Below are positions 43,822 through 53,235 of a stretch of DNA of 64,000 bases, in pieces. The translations under genes and the position numbers were made by a program. Numbering within the stretch: position 1 is the stretch's first letter; the number at the start of each line of letters is the position of its first letter. Source of the DNA: Halotalea alkalilenta (GTDB taxonomy: Bacteria; Pseudomonadota; Gammaproteobacteria; Pseudomonadales; Halomonadaceae). The notes under the pieces were generated by a model, which was given only the letters and a program-made list of their open reading frames with translations, made no database searches and was not told the DNA's origin. The stretch covers positions 1,860,001 through 1,924,000 of the forward strand of contig NZ_CP015243.1 in NCBI RefSeq assembly GCF_001648175.1, read 5' to 3'.

Positions 43822-45578
43822 CGCGGAGGTTCTCCTTTTCCAGGCGATGAGGGGGTAGATTCGCTAACGCTGCGCGAGTCCAGCCAGGGCTCGCTTTCGA
43901 TCAGCGCATCGATGTGCGGGTGAGGCTCGGGGCGGGCCAGGCTGCGCTCGACCAGCTCACGGGCGCGGTCGCGCTGGTCCAGCGCGATCAGCACGCAGGC
44001 CAGGTGGGCGGCGATCTCGTCGTCCGGCATCAATCGGTGCGCGCGCTCGAGCAAAGGCAGTGCCCGCTCCGGCTCGTCGAGGCGAAAGTGGGTCCAGCCT
44101 AGGCTGTCGAGGATCGCGGGGTTGTCCGGGGCGAGGGCATGGGCGCGCTCGAGCATTCCGAGCGCTTCCTGGTAGCGGTCGGTCAGCTCGGTGAGCGAGT
44201 AGCCGTAGGCGTTGAGCACCTCGGGGTCGTCCGGATGGCGCTCGAGCAGGGTGCGCAGGTCGCGCTCCATTCCCGCCGCATCTCGGCGTTCGATCGCGCG
44301 AAAGGCGCGGATGAACAGCAGCGGGTCGTTGTCCGGCGCGCGGGCGGCGACCGCGCGGTCGAGCAGCGCGTCGGCATCATTGCTGCGCCCGGCCTGGTCG
44401 AGCAGCGACAGGCTCATGTCGAGCAGCGGCGCATCCTGCTCCGGCGCCGCCCGGCGCTGTGCGGCGAGGAAGGCCAGCGCAGCATCGATTCCCCGCTGCT
44501 CCTGCAGCAGTTGGGCTACGCGCGCGCGTGAGGCTAGGAAGCTATCGCTCTCGGCGGGCACGGCGCGGTAGTGCTCGATCGCGCCATCCACGTCTTCGCG
44601 CTGCTCCGCGGCGAGCCCGAGCAGTGATTGGACGCTGCCGCCGGCCGGCAGCCTGGCCGCCAGTGGGGCAAGCATGGCCTCCGCACGCTGGGGTTGTTCC
44701 TGCTGTAGATAGACCCGGGCGAAGGCGAGACGTAGTTCATCTTCATCGACGGGCTGTTCGAGCAGACTCTGGATCTCCTGGTCGGCCTCGTCGAAGCGTT
44801 CGAGCATGATCAGCGTCTGCACCGCCGCGAGGCTGAAGCGCAGATCCCGCGGTGCCAACCGCTGGCCGTGGCGGGCATCCTCGAGGGCGCGCTCGGGCTC
44901 TGCGCTCCTGCTCGCTATCTGGCTCGAGGCCAGCCAGACCGATGGCAGTTCCGGCCAGCGCTCGCGCAGCCGCTCGATCTCGGCCAGGGCAGCGTCGCGC
45001 AGGCCTCTGCGCTCGGTGAGCAGCGCTCTGGCGACCTGCGGGGTCGGATGGTCGGGGTGGGCCTCGATGTGGGCCGCGAGCTGTGCGTCGAGGGCATCGA
45101 GGTCGGCACCCTGCTCGGCCGCGCTTTCGATCATCGCCTCGAACTGCAGCGTCTCGCCCGCGGCATCGAGCGCGAGCGCCTGGCGCAGCGCCCCTTCCCA
45201 GTCGCCTCGGCGGGCGGCGGCGTCGACCAGCAGCCGGCGCATCGAGATGCTCTCCTGCGGGTTCGGCTGCGCCTGGCCATCGTCGACCTGGCGTGCCCAC
45301 TGCTCGGCGACGCGCTCGAGCAGTGCGGAGTTGCCGGTCGCCTGGGCGATCTCGCCTGCGCGGCGGATCAGCTCGAGGCTTTCGTAGCGCTCGCCGACGG
45401 AGAGATAGCGCTGGGCGGCGAGGCCGAAATCGCCGCTGTAGAGCGCGAACTCGGCTTCGAGCAGCGCGCTCAGCGAGACGGCGTCGAGCCCTGCGTCCTC
45501 GTTGGCCGCCTGGGCGGGCCAGGGCGCGAAGGCCAGGCTCAGCGCGAGCAGCAGGGATGTGCGAGAGAGTCGTTTCAT
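43818..45578 (-). CDS. TPR-repeat periplasmic/outer-membrane-associated protein
   Basis: 586 aa with a signal peptide (about 1-24, ending WPAQA) and many tetratricopeptide repeats, clearest near the C-terminus (VLNAYGYSLTELTDRYQEALGMLERA, ILDSLGWTHFRLDEPERAL). This is the conserved TPR protein encoded upstream of lolB in Pseudomonas and Halomonas. Its partner is unknown. Translationally coupled to lolB, suggesting an envelope role. Confidence 0.85.
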   Translation of the reverse strand: MKRLSRTSLLLALSLAFAPWPAQAANEDAGLDAVSLSALLEAEFALYSGDFGLAAQRYLSVGERYESLELIRRAGEIAQATGNSALLERVAEQWARQVDDGQAQPNPQESISMRRLLVDAAARRGDWEGALRQALALDAAGETLQFEAMIESAAEQGADLDALDAQLAAHIEAHPDHPTPQVARALLTERRGLRDAALAEIERLRERWPELPSVWLASSQIASRSAEPERALEDARHGQRLAPRDLRFSLAAVQTLIMLERFDEADQEIQSLLEQPVDEDELRLAFARVYLQQEQPQRAEAMLAPLAARLPAGGSVQSLLGLAAEQREDVDGAIEHYRAVPAESDSFLASRARVAQLLQEQRGIDAALAFLAAQRRAAPEQDAPLLDMSLSLLDQAGRSNDADALLDRAVAARAPDNDPLLFIRAFRAIERRDAAGMERDLRTLLERHPDDPEVLNAYGYSLTELTDRYQEALGMLERAHALAPDNPAILDSLGWTHFRLDEPERALPLLERAHRLMPDDEIAAHLACVLIALDQRDRARELVERSLARPEPHPHIDALIESEPWLDSRSVSESTPSSPGKGEPPR

Positions 45579-46083
45579 TCCGGCCTCATGCCAGGGCTGC
45601 TTGGCAAGACCGGCAGTGCGCGGCCGTGCGGGGGTAGTTCACCGAGAGCGGCGCTTGCCGGCCCGGTACGGCGAGCGCCGCTCGGGAACTCTCGCGTGTG
45701 GAAACGGTGGGAAGGATCGATCATGCAGCCAGCATAACGGCTCTCTTCGAGGGCGACCATAGCGCGCCCCTTGAGGCGAGCGCGTAGCCGCAGCGCTCGC
45801 TCTGTAACGATAGCGCGGCGCAATCGCTTCCATAGCAGTAGCAACCGCGGTGTTCTCAAGGTCTGTGCGTGGGTGGGAGAAGAAAGTATCGCTATGCTAG
45901 AATGCTCTGCGTCGACAAGAGGCGCGGTCGCGCCATCCATCTTGGTAAGTTGATCATCTGCGCGTTCGCGCCGTCCTCGCCGTATCCGGCGTGGGACATC
46001 GCCATGCGGCTCGTGCCCGAACGCTGGAAGTGCCGGACCGCTGAGAGCTCGGTTCGACTCGACGCTTGAAAAAGACGGGCATC
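45579..46083. other. Divergent region between TPR-lolB operon and hemA
   Basis: About 500 bases. An extended -10 TGCTAGAAT stands at 45895-45903, about 180 bases upstream of hemA; no -35 matches it. No gene is supported here. Confidence 0.5.
45895..45903 (+). promoter_or_regulatory. Extended -10 candidate for hemA
   Basis: TGC followed by TAGAAT (45898-45903). A long 5' leader would result. Confidence 0.4.
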
Positions 46084-47433
46084 ATGACGCTTCTGATTCT
46101 GGGCACCAATCATCGTACCGCCTCGCTCGATCTGCGCGAGGCGGTGGCCTTTTCGCCTGAGCAGCTCGAGCAGGCCCACGCCGAACTCGTCGCCCTGGAG
46201 GGCGTCGATGAGGCGGTCATCGTCTCGACCTGCAATCGCACCGAGCTGTACCTCAGCGGCGAAGGCCTCGACGCGGGGTTCGGCGCGCGGGCGTTCGCTT
46301 GGCTTGCCGGTTTTCACCGGGTGGCGCAGGCTTCGCTTCAGGAGTGCTTCTACCAGCACGTCGGCGATCGAGCGGCGAGGCACCTGATGCGGGTCGCCTG
46401 CGGGCTCGACTCGATGGTGCTCGGCGAGCCGCAGATCCTCGGCCAGATAAAAGGCGGCTACCAGCTCGCGCGACGCTACGCCACGCTCGGTGGCCCGCTG
46501 GAGCAGCTGTTCCAGTACGCTTTCTCCACCGCCAAGCAGGTGCGCACCGAAACCGGCATCGGCGAGAACCCCGTGTCGGTCGCCTATGCGGCGGTGAATC
46601 TCGCCGGGCGGATCTTCGACGATCTTTCTCACTCGCGGGCGCTGCTGATCGGCGCCGGTGAGACCATCGACCTGGTCGCCCGGCATCTGCGCGAGGCCGG
46701 TATCCAGGGGCTGATCATCGCCAATCGCACCCAGGCCCGCGCCGAGCGGCTCGCCGCCGAGGTCGGCGGCGTCGCCGTCGGTCTGGAGGAGGTGCCCCAG
46801 GCGCTCTCCTGCGCCGACATCGTCATCACCTCCACCGCGAGCCCGCTGCCGGTACTCGGCAAGGGGGCGGTCGAGAGCGCGCTGAAGGTGCGCCGCCATC
46901 GTCCGATCTTCATGGTCGACATCGCCGTGCCGCGCGACATCGAACCCGAGGTCGGCGAGCTCGACGACGTCTTCCTTTATACCGTTGACGATCTCAACGA
47001 GATCATCGACGAGAACCGCCGCAGCCGCGAGGTCGCCGCCACCCAGGCCGAGTCGATGATCGACGAGCGGGTCGACGAGTGGCACCGCGATCGCCGCGAG
47101 CGCGGGGCGGGACAGCTGATCCGGCGCCACCGTCGTCAGGCCGAGGCGCTGCGCCAGGCCGCTGAGGCCCATGCGCTGGCCCAGCTCGAGCGTGGCGAAA
47201 ACCCCCAGGACGTGATCCGCCGGCTCTCCCACCAGCTCACCAACAAGTTGCTCCATGGCCCCACCGCGCGGCTGCGTGCCGCCTCGGGCGCCGAGCGTCA
47301 GGACATCATCGCCGCCGCCGAGGCGCTGCTGCTCGACGAAGCCGCGAGCGATGCCTTCGACGCCGCGGAGATCGACGCGCTGAAGCTCGGCGCGCACTGC
47401 CCCATTGGTGCCCACTCTCAGCAGGTCCCCTAG
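46084..47433 (+). CDS. hemA: Glutamyl-tRNA reductase
   Basis: 449 aa enzyme making glutamate-1-semialdehyde from Glu-tRNA, the first step of tetrapyrrole synthesis. LGTNHRTASLDLREAVAF, the catalytic cysteine in STCNRTELYL (residue 50), GLDSMVLGEPQILGQIK and the NADPH-binding GAGETIDLVARHL are intact, with the C-terminal dimerisation helices. A TTG at 46066 is in frame, but the ATG at 46084 gives the family's MTLL start. It abuts prfA (TAG at 47431-47433, ATG at 47434). Confidence 0.96.
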   Translation: MTLLILGTNHRTASLDLREAVAFSPEQLEQAHAELVALEGVDEAVIVSTCNRTELYLSGEGLDAGFGARAFAWLAGFHRVAQASLQECFYQHVGDRAARHLMRVACGLDSMVLGEPQILGQIKGGYQLARRYATLGGPLEQLFQYAFSTAKQVRTETGIGENPVSVAYAAVNLAGRIFDDLSHSRALLIGAGETIDLVARHLREAGIQGLIIANRTQARAERLAAEVGGVAVGLEEVPQALSCADIVITSTASPLPVLGKGAVESALKVRRHRPIFMVDIAVPRDIEPEVGELDDVFLYTVDDLNEIIDENRRSREVAATQAESMIDERVDEWHRDRRERGAGQLIRRHRRQAEALRQAAEAHALAQLERGENPQDVIRRLSHQLTNKLLHGPTARLRAASGAERQDIIAAAEALLLDEAASDAFDAAEIDALKLGAHCPIGAHSQQVP

Positions 47434-48519
47434 ATGAAGGATTCACTACGCGCGCGCTTCGAGCGTGCCGCGGAGCGTTTCGAGGAACTTTCGGCGCTGC
47501 TCTCCGAACCCGAGGTCATCCACGATCAGGCCCGCTTTCGCAGCTATTCCCGCGAGTATGCCGAGCTCGACGAGCTGGTCCAGGTCTGGCGCCGCTACGT
47601 TGGCCTCGAGGAGGAGCGAGAGGGCGCGCGTGCGATGGCGAAGGACGATGACCCTGACATGCAGGCGATGGCCGAAGAGGAGCTCGAGTCGCTGAACGCC
47701 GGGCTCGAGGCGCTCGAGCTCGAGCTCAAGCGCCTGCTGGTGCCCAAGGACCCCGACGATGAGCGAGGGGTGTTTCTCGAGGTGCGCGCCGGCACCGGCG
47801 GCGACGAGGCGGCACTGTTCGCCGGCGATCTGTTTCGCATGTACTCGCGCTATGCCGAGGCGCGCGGCTGGCGGGTCGAGCTGATCAGCGCAAGCCACGG
47901 CGAGCAGGGCGGCTACAAGGAAGTGATCGCGCGGCTCGAGGGCACCGGGGTCTACGGCCGGCTCAAGTTCGAATCGGGCGCCCACCGGGTGCAGCGGGTC
48001 CCGGCCACCGAGTCGCAAGGCCGCATCCATACCTCGGCCTGTACCGTCGCGGTGATGCCCGAGGCGGATGAGGTCGGTGAGATTTCGATCAATCCCGCCG
48101 AGCTTCGCGTCGACACCTTCCGCTCCAGCGGCGCGGGTGGCCAGCACGTCAATACCACCGACTCGGCGATCCGGATCACCCACCTGCCCACCGGTACCGT
48201 GGTCGAGTGCCAGGACGAGCGCTCCCAGCACAAGAACCGCGCCAAGGCCATGGCGCTGCTCGCCGCCCGGCTCAAGCAGGCCGCCGAAGACGCCCACCAC
48301 CGCCAGCAGTCGGAGACCCGCCGCTCGCTGGTCGGCTCTGGTGATCGCTCCGAGCGGATCCGCACCTATAACTTTCCCCAGGGGCGGCTCACCGATCACC
48401 GCATCAACCTGACGCTCTATAAGCTTTCCGATGTGATCGAGGGCGATCTCGATGGGGTGGTCGAGCCGCTGATCCACGAATACCAGGCCGAGCAGCTGGC
48501 CGCGCTCCAGGAGAGCTGA
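47434..48519 (+). CDS. prfA: Peptide chain release factor 1
   Basis: 361 aa. The peptide-anticodon region is near residue 185-190 ([15 protein letters not shown]), and the GGQ motif that hydrolyses peptidyl-tRNA is at residues 235-237 ([16 protein letters not shown]). RF1 reads UAA and UAG. Begins at the base after the hemA stop; prmC, which methylates the GGQ glutamine, follows by four bases. Confidence 0.98.
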   Translation: MKDSLRARFERAAERFEELSALLSEPEVIHDQARFRSYSREYAELDELVQVWRRYVGLEEEREGARAMAKDDDPDMQAMAEEELESLNAGLEALELELKRLLVPKDPDDERGVFLEVRAGTGGDEAALFAGDLFRMYSRYAEARGWRVELISASHGEQGGYKEVIARLEGTGVYGRLKFESGAHRVQRVPATESQGRIHTSACTVAVMPEADEVGEISINPAELRVDTFRSSGAGGQHVNTTDSAIRITHLPTGTVVECQDERSQHKNRAKAMALLAARLKQAAEDAHHRQQSETRRSLVGSGDRSERIRTYNFPQGRLTDHRINLTLYKLSDVIEGDLDGVVEPLIHEYQAEQLAALQES

Positions 48520-48523
48520 GCCG

Positions 48524-49381
48524 ATGACCCTGGACGCCGCGCTGCGCGAGGCCGCAGGCCGCCTGAGCGGCGCATCGGCGACCCCACGGCTCGACGCCGA
48601 GCTGCTGCTCGCGCAACTGCTCGGCAAGCCTCGCAGCTGGCTCTACGCTTGGGGCGACCGCGCGCTCGAGCCAGCCATCGGCGCCACCTTCGAGGCGCTC
48701 ATCGAGCGTCGCCGCGCCGGTGAGCCGGTAGCCTATCTGGTCGGGTACCGAGAGTTCCATGGCCTCGAGCTCGAAGTCGGCCCGGCGACGCTGATTCCCC
48801 GGCCGGATACCGAGTGCCTGGTCGATCTCGCGCTCTCCCTCGCCGAGCAGGAGCAGGGCGACGCGCTCGATCTCGGCACCGGCAGCGGCGCGATCGCGCT
48901 GGCCTTCGCCCGCGCCCGGCCGGGCTGGCGGGTGGTCGCCTGCGACCGGATCGAGGAGGCGCTGGCGCTGGCGCGGCGCAACGCCGAGCGTTTGTCGATC
49001 GACAATCTCGAGTTCGTCCACAGCGACTGGTTCTCAGCGCCCGGGTTCGCCTCGCGACGCTTCGGGCTGATTCTTTCCAATCCGCCCTACATCGCCGAGG
49101 ATGATCACCATCTCGCGCTCGGCGATCTGCGCTTCGAGCCGCGCTCCGCGCTGGTCGCGGCCGATGGGGGGCTGGCGGACCTGCGCCGGATCATCATGGA
49201 TGCCTTTCACCACCTGCTGCCCGGCGGCTGGCTCTTGCTCGAGCACGGCATGGCGCAGGGCGGCGCGGTGCGCGATCTGCTGATGGCGGCCGGATTCGAA
49301 CGAGTGGCCACCCATCCCGACCTCGGCGGTCGCGAGCGGGTGAGCCTCGGTCGGCGCGCCTGCCCGGCGCCCGGCGAATGA
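48524..49381 (+). CDS. prmC: PrmC, release-factor glutamine methyltransferase
   Basis: 285 aa. N-terminal five-helix domain, then the SAM-binding LDLGTGSGAIALAFA and the catalytic SNPPYIAEDDHHL. It methylates the glutamine of GGQ in RF1 and RF2. The prfA-prmC coupling is the usual arrangement. Confidence 0.96.
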   Translation: MTLDAALREAAGRLSGASATPRLDAELLLAQLLGKPRSWLYAWGDRALEPAIGATFEALIERRRAGEPVAYLVGYREFHGLELEVGPATLIPRPDTECLVDLALSLAEQEQGDALDLGTGSGAIALAFARARPGWRVVACDRIEEALALARRNAERLSIDNLEFVHSDWFSAPGFASRRFGLILSNPPYIAEDDHHLALGDLRFEPRSALVAADGGLADLRRIIMDAFHHLLPGGWLLLEHGMAQGGAVRDLLMAAGFERVATHPDLGGRERVSLGRRACPAPGE

Positions 49382-49406
49382 CTCCCACCACAGCCTGGCC
49401 AGGACG

Positions 49407-49901
49407 ATGAGGAACAAATCCCGCAGCCTCGATCGCATCGATCTCAACATTCTCCGCCACCTGCAGGAGAATGCGCGCATCTCCTACGTCGATCTCGCCG
49501 CCAAGGTAGGGCTTTCGACCACCCCCTGCCTCGAACGGGTCAAACGGCTCGAGCGCGCCGGCGTGATCCGCGGCTATCGCGCCCTGCTCGACCCCAAGGC
49601 GCTGCGTGCCCAGCTCCTGGTGTTCGTCGAGATCAGCCTCGAGACCCAGTCGCCTTCGGTGTTCGACGAGTTTCGCCGCGCGGTTTCCAAGCTGCCGCAG
49701 ATCCTCGAGTGTCACTTGGTCTCCGGCCAGTTCGACTACATCCTCAAGTGCCGTATTCCCGAGATGTCCGCCTATCGCCAGCTGCTCGGCGACGTGGTGC
49801 TGACCCTGCCCGGGGTCAAGGAGACCAAGAGCTACGTGGTGATGGAGGAGGTCAAGGAGTCGTTCTCGATCGACGTGCCCGAGCTGGATGCGTTCGACTG
49901 A
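49407..49901 (+). CDS. lrp: Lrp, leucine-responsive regulatory protein
   Basis: 164 aa. The helix-turn-helix region LDRIDLNILRHLQENARISYVDLAAKVGLSTTPCLERVKRLE and the RAM domain with LLVFVEISLE, ECHLVSGQFDYILKCRIPEMSAYRQLLGD and SYVVMEEVKE are close to E. coli Lrp, unlike many AsnC-type paralogues. It is a global regulator of amino-acid metabolism. It is inserted between prmC and moeB. The ribosome binding site is weak. Confidence 0.88.
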   Translation: MRNKSRSLDRIDLNILRHLQENARISYVDLAAKVGLSTTPCLERVKRLERAGVIRGYRALLDPKALRAQLLVFVEISLETQSPSVFDEFRRAVSKLPQILECHLVSGQFDYILKCRIPEMSAYRQLLGDVVLTLPGVKETKSYVVMEEVKESFSIDVPELDAFD

Positions 49902-49939
49902 GCCGATGCGGGCCATTCGATGTTGAAGAGGGATTCGCG

Positions 49940-50686
49940 ATGAATGACCAACAACTGCTGCGCTACAGCCGCCATCTGCTGCTGCCCGAGATCGACATCG
50001 AAGGCCAGCAGCGCCTGCTCGACGCCAGCGCGCTGATCATCGGCCTCGGCGGGCTCGGCTCGGCGGCGGCGCTCTATCTCGCCGCCGCCGGCGTGGGGCG
50101 GCTGACCCTGGTCGACTTCGACAGCGTCGAACTCTCCAACCTCCAGCGTCAGGTGATCCATACCCAGGCCCGTATCGGCGAGGCCAAGGCGCGCTCCGCG
50201 GCGATCGCGATCGCTGAGCTCAACCCGGATTGCGAGGTCGAGGCGCTGGTCGAGCGGCTCGACGACCAGGCGCTGGTCGAGCAGGCCAGGCGCGCCTCGG
50301 TGGTGCTCGACTGTACCGATCGGTTCTCCAGCCGCTACGCGATCAACCGCGCCTGCGTGATGGCCGGCACGCCGCTGGTGTCAGGCGCCGCGATCCGTTT
50401 CTCCGGCCAGCTCGCGGTGTTCGATCTGCGCCGCGCGAGTGCGCCCTGCTATGCCTGTCTCTACGGGGTAGAGAGCGACGACGAAGCGCTCTCCTGCGCC
50501 GAGAGCGGCGTGGCCGCGCCGCTGGTGGGGGTGATCGGCGCCTGCCAGGCGCTCGAGGCGATGAAACTGCTGAGCGGTGCCGGCGAGCCCGCCTCCGGGA
50601 TCTCCACCTTCGATGGGCTCAAGGGCGAGTGGCGCCGTTTCGAGCTCGAGCGCGATCCCGCCTGCCCGGTCTGCTGCTACCGCTAG
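49940..50686 (+). CDS. moeB: MoeB/ThiF-type adenylyltransferase
   Basis: 248 aa E1-like enzyme that adenylates the C-terminus of MoaD (molybdopterin synthase sulfur carrier) or ThiS. NDQQLLRYSRHLLLPEID, the ATP-binding GLGGLGSAAALYLAAAGVG, DFDSVELSNLQRQ, the DCTDRFSSRYAIN segment and the two zinc pairs (CYAC and CPVC) are intact. The usual partner of hemA-prfA-prmC in gammaproteobacteria. Confidence 0.93.
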   Translation: MNDQQLLRYSRHLLLPEIDIEGQQRLLDASALIIGLGGLGSAAALYLAAAGVGRLTLVDFDSVELSNLQRQVIHTQARIGEAKARSAAIAIAELNPDCEVEALVERLDDQALVEQARRASVVLDCTDRFSSRYAINRACVMAGTPLVSGAAIRFSGQLAVFDLRRASAPCYACLYGVESDDEALSCAESGVAAPLVGVIGACQALEAMKLLSGAGEPASGISTFDGLKGEWRRFELERDPACPVCCYR

Positions 50687-50767
50687 GCTTCGATCCTCGC
50701 GGCTTTTTCGCGGCACCGCGAAGCGGCTATGTTGGGTGTTCCATCCATCTTCTTGAAGGAGCCTGCC

Positions 50768-50848
50768 GTGTCCCGTGGCGGTCGCTTCGTCGATGAGCTG
50801 CGCGATGCGGTCTACGGCGCTTGGGATGAGGCGCGGGCGCTGCGCTGA
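50768..50848 (+). CDS. Possible 26-aa micro-ORF with a strong ribosome binding site
   Basis: GTG at 50768 follows AAGGAG six bases upstream and encodes MSRGGRFVDELRDAVYGAW and seven more residues. The 3' end overlaps the end of the convergent EamA gene by 37 bases. It could be a leftover N-terminus of a lost gene, a small protein or chance. Confidence 0.3.
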   Translation: MSRGGRFVDELRDAVYGAWDEARALR

Positions 50849-51711
50849 GGCTCTCCGCGTGCGCTGATGACCACCGCGAGCAGGATCAAGGCGCCACCGG
50901 CCAAGGTGCGCGTGGCCGGGATCTCGCCGAGCAGCAGCCAGGCGGCGGTGATCGCGTAGACCGGCTCCAGCGCGATCACCACGGCAGCGGCGCTTGCGCG
51001 TACTTTGCCCAGCGCCTGCACGAACAGGGTATAGGCCAGTGCGGTGCAGCCGATCCCGAGCAGCGCCAGCAGGCCCCATTCGCTCGCGCTCGGCAAGCGC
51101 TCCTCGAACAGCGCGAAGGGGGCGAGCAGCAGGGTGATCATCAGGCACTGCCACCAGCTCGCCACCAGCGGTGCGACCCTTGCCGAGGTGGCGCGGTTGA
51201 GGATCGCCAGCAGCGCATAGAGCGCACCCGAGCAGACTCCCCAGAGCAGTCCGGCGAGCGCCCGGTCGCCGAGCTCCAGGTTCGGGGTGACCAGTACCAG
51301 GCCGAGGCTCACCGCGCCGAGCGCATAAAGTGCGCGCCGGCTCGGGCGGCTGCGCAGCAGCAGCCATTCGAACACCGTGGTGAAGGCTGGGAAGCAGGCG
51401 AAACCGAGGGTGCCGAGCGCCACGCCGCCGAGCTGCACGGCGGCAAAGAAGGTCAGCCAGTGGATCGTCAGCAGCGCGCCGCCGAGCAGCAGCCAGCCGG
51501 CGGTGGCGGCGCCCACCTCGCGCCACGGCCGGCTGCCGAGCAGCGGGCACAGCAGCCATAGCGCGAGGAGTGCGAAGGCGCCGCGGCCGAGCACGATCAG
51601 CGTCGGTGACAGCGCCAGCGCCGCACCGATCAGGGCGGAAAGGCCGAACAGCGCCGCGGCGACGTGCAGCTGCAGGTGGGCGAGTCGATGGCTGGTCCGA
51701 GGCTCAGTCAA
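50812..51711 (-). CDS. EamA/DMT-family transporter
   Basis: 299 aa with ten predicted membrane helices in two EamA repeats. SALIGAALALSPTLIVLGRGAFALLALW and LLGIGCTALAYTLFVQALGKVRASAAAVVIALEPVYA are typical. Such proteins export amino acids or metabolites. The start is a TTG at 51709-51711, overlapping the 3' end of the aminotransferase gene, which implies translational coupling. The substrate might be related to beta-alanine. Confidence 0.82.
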   Translation of the reverse strand: MTEPRTSHRLAHLQLHVAAALFGLSALIGAALALSPTLIVLGRGAFALLALWLLCPLLGSRPWREVGAATAGWLLLGGALLTIHWLTFFAAVQLGGVALGTLGFACFPAFTTVFEWLLLRSRPSRRALYALGAVSLGLVLVTPNLELGDRALAGLLWGVCSGALYALLAILNRATSARVAPLVASWWQCLMITLLLAPFALFEERLPSASEWGLLALLGIGCTALAYTLFVQALGKVRASAAAVVIALEPVYAITAAWLLLGEIPATRTLAGGALILLAVVISARGEPQRSARASSQAP

Positions 51712-53074
51712 GCTTGTTCAAGACCTCGCCAACGGCATCGAACAGGCGATCCAGTTCGGTTTCGGTGGTGGAGAAACCCGGCCCGAACTGGAGGCAGTCG
51801 CCGCCGAAGCGAACGTGGAAGCCGGCCTCCCACAGCGCACGTGAGGCATCGCGCGGGCGCAGGGTCGGGTCACTGCCGCGCGGGGCGAGCTGGATCGCGC
51901 CGGTCAGGCCATAGTTGCGGATATCGACCACCGGGCCGCTGCCGCGCAGAGCGTGGATCTTCTCCTCGAACGCGGGTGCCAGTGCGGCGGCCTGGTCGGG
52001 AAAGCGCTCACGGCTGAAAAGCTCGAGGGTGGCCAGGGCCGCTGCGCAGGCGACCGGATGAGCCGAGTAGGTATAGCCGTGGGTGAATTCCACCGCGTTT
52101 CGCGGCAGGTCGGCATTCATGAAGGTGGCATAGATGTCGCGGCTGGCGACCACCGCGCCCATCGGCACCGCGCCGTTGGTGATCTGCTTGGCCAGCGTCA
52201 TGATGTCCGGCACCACGCCGAAGGCATCGGCGCCGAAGGCGCGACCCATGCGGCCGAAGCCGGTGATCACTTCGTCGAAGATCAACAGGATCTGGTGATC
52301 GTCGCAGATCTTGCGAAGCCGCTGGAGATAGCCCTTGGGCGGTACGATCACGCCGGCCGAGCCTGAGAGCGGCTCGACGATCACCGCGGCGATGTTCGAG
52401 GCATCATGTATCGCGATCTGGTCGAGCAAGGCATCGGCGAGCTCGGCGCCTTGTTCGGGCTGGCCGCGGCTGAACTCGGCGCCGGGCGTTTGGGTATGGG
52501 GCAGGTGGCCGACGTCCAGCATCGTGCCGTAGAGCTTGCGGTTGCCGCCGATACCGCCGACGCTGGTGCCGCCGAGGTTGACCCCGTGGTAGCCCTTGGC
52601 GCGGCCGATCAGCCGGGTCTTCTCCGGGCGTCCCTTGAGCCGCCAGTAGGCGCGCGCCATCTTCAGCGCGGTGTCCGCGCTCTCGGAACCGGAGCCGGTG
52701 AAGAATACGTGGTCGAGCCCTTCAGGGGTCAAGGCGGCGACTTTTTCCGCCAGTTCGAAGGCCAGCGGGTGACCGAACTGGAACGCGGGCGCGTAGTCGA
52801 GGGTACGCAGCTGGCGCTCGACTGCGGCGCGGATGGTTTCGCGATTGTGCCCGGCGCCGCAGCACCAGAGCCCGGAGAGCGAGTCGAACAGCTTGCGGCC
52901 GCGCGAGTCGATCAGGTAGCGTCCCTCGGCGCCATGTACCATGTAGGGTTGGTCGTGAAACTCACGGTTGGCGGTGAACGGCATCCAGTAGGCGCTGCCG
53001 ACCGCTGCGGTGGAAGAAGCGGAGGGAGCCGAAATGGGGGGCGAGACGTGCGGCTGCGCGGTGGGGGTGCTCAT
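51704..53074 (-). CDS. Omega-amino acid:pyruvate aminotransferase (class III)
   Basis: 456 aa PLP enzyme close to the Pseudomonas beta-alanine:pyruvate transaminase, which transfers amino groups from beta-alanine and similar omega-amines to pyruvate. [54 protein letters not shown], the PLP lysine in [15 protein letters not shown] and [15 protein letters not shown] are present. GAGG lies five bases before the ATG at 53072-53074. It is divergent from a LysR gene and upstream of an exporter gene; the nearby puu/pot genes suggest beta-alanine from polyamine breakdown. Confidence 0.9.
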   Translation of the reverse strand: MSTPTAQPHVSPPISAPSASSTAAVGSAYWMPFTANREFHDQPYMVHGAEGRYLIDSRGRKLFDSLSGLWCCGAGHNRETIRAAVERQLRTLDYAPAFQFGHPLAFELAEKVAALTPEGLDHVFFTGSGSESADTALKMARAYWRLKGRPEKTRLIGRAKGYHGVNLGGTSVGGIGGNRKLYGTMLDVGHLPHTQTPGAEFSRGQPEQGAELADALLDQIAIHDASNIAAVIVEPLSGSAGVIVPPKGYLQRLRKICDDHQILLIFDEVITGFGRMGRAFGADAFGVVPDIMTLAKQITNGAVPMGAVVASRDIYATFMNADLPRNAVEFTHGYTYSAHPVACAAALATLELFSRERFPDQAAALAPAFEEKIHALRGSGPVVDIRNYGLTGAIQLAPRGSDPTLRPRDASRALWEAGFHVRFGGDCLQFGPGFSTTETELDRLFDAVGEVLNKLD

Positions 53075-53235
53075 GGGGGCCTCATCGGGAGTCAAAACGC
53101 GGCGAAGCCGCGTACGCCAGTTAGCCTCGCTCCGGGGGCCGCGAGAGACAATAGCTAAATGCCAACCCTTGCGTGAGCCGGCGGTCAACTATCGATGATC
53201 GGGGGAGGGCGGGGGGTGCCTCGCGACGAGCGTGT

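Noticed and set aside
51704..53074. Putrescine aminotransferase (SpuC)
   Set aside because: Nearby polyamine genes made this tempting, but the sequence blocks follow the omega-amino acid:pyruvate aminotransferase more closely.
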